64,000 nt of DNA from Mycobacterium sp. 3519A. GTDB taxonomy: Bacteria; Actinomycetota; Actinomycetes; Mycobacteriales; Mycobacteriaceae. Under the pieces are notes generated by a model. That model was not told where the DNA came from, ran no database searches, and saw only the letters and a program-made list of their open reading frames with translations. Below, piece after piece: positions 62,647 to 64,000 of the stretch. Position 1 is the stretch's first letter, and each line of letters starts with the position of its first letter. A program made the translations under genes and the position numbers. The stretch covers positions 1,054,001 through 1,118,000 of the forward strand of contig NZ_OESG01000013.1 in the NCBI RefSeq assembly GCF_900240945.1, in the 5' to 3' direction.

Positions 62647-63771
62647 TCATGGCAAGCGGAAGGGTTCGAGATCTGCGCTGCGCAACGTCAACCCGTGTCC
62701 GGCCGCATCGGAGGGCAGTCGCAGTACACCGTCAAGTGGGAGCGTCGCGCCGTCGAGGAACCGTGTCTCTATCCGGGCATGGTCGTGGAACCATTCCAGA
62801 TGCCGCAGATTGGGCACACAGGCCGCGACCGCAGCGTGCAACCACGGCGCGCAGTGCGCCGAGATCTCCAATCCGTGTGCGGCGGCGACGGCTGCCACCC
62901 GCAGCCATTCGGTGACGCCTCCGCATCGGGACGCGTCGGCCTGAAGGCAGTCGACCGCGTCAGCGCGGCACATCCTGCCGAAATATGCCAAGTCGTAGCC
63001 GTATTCGCCTGCAGCCACGTCAGCCGTGATGGCCTCGCGAACTATTCGTAGGCCTGCGAGGTCGTCGGACGACACCGGCTCTTCGAACCACCGCACGTCC
63101 ATGTCGTCTACGGCGCTGATCAGTCGGATCGCCTGTTTGGCGTCATATGCCCCGTTGGCGTCGACGTAAAGTTCGACGGCGTCGCCAATGACGGCGCGTG
63201 CCTGCCGAATTCGCGACATGTCGCGCCTGGTGCACGTGCCCCACGATTCGCCGATCTTGATCTTCACCCGCGGGATGCCGAGTTCCCCTGTCCATGCGTT
63301 GAGTTGGTCGCGCAACCGCAGGTGGTCGTAGGTGGTGAAGCCGCCGCTACCGTAGACCGGCACCGCATCGCGCACGGCGCCGATCAGCCGGTGCATCGGA
63401 AGGTCGAGCAGGCGCGCCTTGAGGTCCCACATCGCGATGTCGACGGCCGACACCGCCTGGCCTGCGACACCTCCTCGGCCCACATTGCGCACCGCCTTGA
63501 CCATGGTGTCGAACACGCCGGTGATATCGAAACTATTGCAGTCCAGTAGTTTCGGAGCCAGCACGTCGGTGATCAGGCCCGCGCATCGCGGGTCGCCGTA
63601 CGTCCACCCCAAGCCGGTCGTGTCACCGGAACACACCTCGGCCACGACGAGGGTCGTGCTATCCCATGACAGGGTGCCGTCAGCCTCTGGCGAGTCGGTG
63701 GGGATGGTGTACGCGGTGGCCGATACGTCGGTGATTGGCGTGTCGGTCACCGCTCTGGCAGACGTTGTCAT
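62647..63771 (-). CDS. Enolase-superfamily enzyme, mandelate racemase/muconate lactonizing type
   Basis: A 374-residue protein. The barrel shows a KxK base motif (PRVKIKIGESWG), metal ligands in LYVDANGAY, WFEEPV and AAGEYGYD, a DASRCGG stretch, and a C-terminal His in LEISAHCAPWLHA, the mandelate racemase-type second acid/base. It probably dehydrates or epimerises a sugar acid, but the exact substrate cannot be read off. It lies 21 bases before the FAD/Fe-S gene and eight after the TPP enzyme, on the same strand, so the three form one operon. Confidence 0.88.
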   Translation of the reverse strand: MTTSARAVTDTPITDVSATAYTIPTDSPEADGTLSWDSTTLVVAEVCSGDTTGLGWTYGDPRCAGLITDVLAPKLLDCNSFDITGVFDTMVKAVRNVGRGGVAGQAVSAVDIAMWDLKARLLDLPMHRLIGAVRDAVPVYGSGGFTTYDHLRLRDQLNAWTGELGIPRVKIKIGESWGTCTRRDMSRIRQARAVIGDAVELYVDANGAYDAKQAIRLISAVDDMDVRWFEEPVSSDDLAGLRIVREAITADVAAGEYGYDLAYFGRMCRADAVDCLQADASRCGGVTEWLRVAAVAAAHGLEISAHCAPWLHAAVAACVPNLRHLEWFHDHARIETRFLDGATLPLDGVLRLPSDAAGHGLTLRSADLEPFRLP

Positions 63772-63779
63772 GGCCGAAC

Positions 63780-64000
63780 TCACGAGCCGCGATGAGGGAC
63801 GAACTCCTGGGCTTTGGCCTTGACGCCTTCTTTGATGAATCCCCAGCTGTCCTCGTCGCCCTTGAGCACAGCGCCTGCCAGCGCCGTGAACTGATCCCAG
63901 GTGGCATGTGGCGGGATCGGTGGCATGTCCGGATCGGTGTGCACGTCCAGAACGGTCGGGCGGTCCGCCGACAGCGCTGTTTTCCATGCGCCAGCCAAGT
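63780..64000 (-). CDS. Thiamine-pyrophosphate-dependent enzyme, C-terminal part (truncated by window)
   Basis: Only the last 73 or so residues lie in the window; the gene continues beyond 64000. The visible end, ALSADRPTVLDVHTDPDMPPIPPHATWDQF followed by LKGDEDSWGFIKEGVKAKAQEFVPH, matches the C-terminus of acetolactate synthase/pyruvate oxidase-like TPP enzymes common in mycobacteria. It would be the first visible gene of the operon with the enolase-type and FAD/Fe-S enzymes. A typical reaction would be 2-oxoacid decarboxylation. Confidence 0.75.
   Translation of the reverse strand, partial: LAGAWKTALSADRPTVLDVHTDPDMPPIPPHATWDQFTALAGAVLKGDEDSWGFIKEGVKAKAQEFVPHRGS

Overview
The window is high-GC actinobacterial chromosome from a mycobacterium, most likely a fast-growing Mycolicibacterium-type species. 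The diagnostic genes are whiB1, whiB7 with its leader, sigH-rshA, pdtaS, adnAB, uvrD2, mycoredoxin, entC and the tiny ribosomal protein bL37. From memory, the gene order follows M. tuberculosis Rv3227c (aroA) down to Rv3193c (UPF0182) almost gene for gene. Insertions relative to that order therefore stand out. Gene identities rest on motif and family recognition; no database search was run.

Layout. 1-1028: partial aroA and a divergent SRAP (YedK-type) gene. 1035-6668: an inserted lipid/alcohol-metabolism block (TetR, enoyl-CoA hydratase, MpaB-like protein between two small look-alike membrane proteins, aldehyde dehydrogenase, NDMA-type alcohol dehydrogenase). 6665-13247: conserved block with an SDR, YbaK, sigH-rshA, bL37, a biotinyl carrier, the kinase pdtaS, whiB1, a lipid kinase and a small membrane protein. 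13248-23454: a ten-kilobase type VII secretion-like island inserted between the Rv3217c and Rv3216 equivalents. It holds an EssC-type three-ATPase motor fused to ubiquitin-like and FHA domains, two WXG100-like proteins, a 657-residue toxin-like substrate, a signal-peptide membrane protein, an unknown 207-residue protein and a lipoprotein. 23455-26490: GNAT, entC, a phosphatase and a ParA-like ATPase. 26572-27676: an intact IS481-type insertion. 27672-46444: conserved core genes (rhlE, moeZ, ATL, lipV, adnAB, K+ channel, nudC). 46416-47435: an orphan GDP-mannose dehydratase. 47568-59749: mrx1, uvrD2, the whiB7 attenuator and gene, an ABC1 kinase, a TOMM E1-like protein, an O-methyltransferase insertion, a zincin, a PDZ-Lon protease and a UPF0182 protein. 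59752-64000: an inserted catabolic operon (TPP enzyme, enolase-superfamily enzyme, FAD/Fe-S oxidoreductase), cut by the window edge.

Regulation visible in the sequence: a likely SigH autoregulatory promoter at 8112 and a second SigH-type promoter before moeZ at 34324. The whiB7 leader has a translated uORF and mutually exclusive hairpins. A Crp-like site lies upstream of whiB1. Several TANNNT -10 boxes sit six or seven bases before a start codon, suggesting leaderless mRNAs. Strong dyads lie in both divergent promoter regions of the secretion island.

Most interesting items: (1) the accessory secretion island with its ParB-like-tipped substrate; (2) a dispersed 57-58 bp hairpin element found three times at gene 3' ends (7543, 26500, 36468); (3) an insertion sequence whose six-base target duplication provides the stop codon of both its own transposase and the neighbouring host gene; (4) the alternative-hairpin element at 22594-22636.
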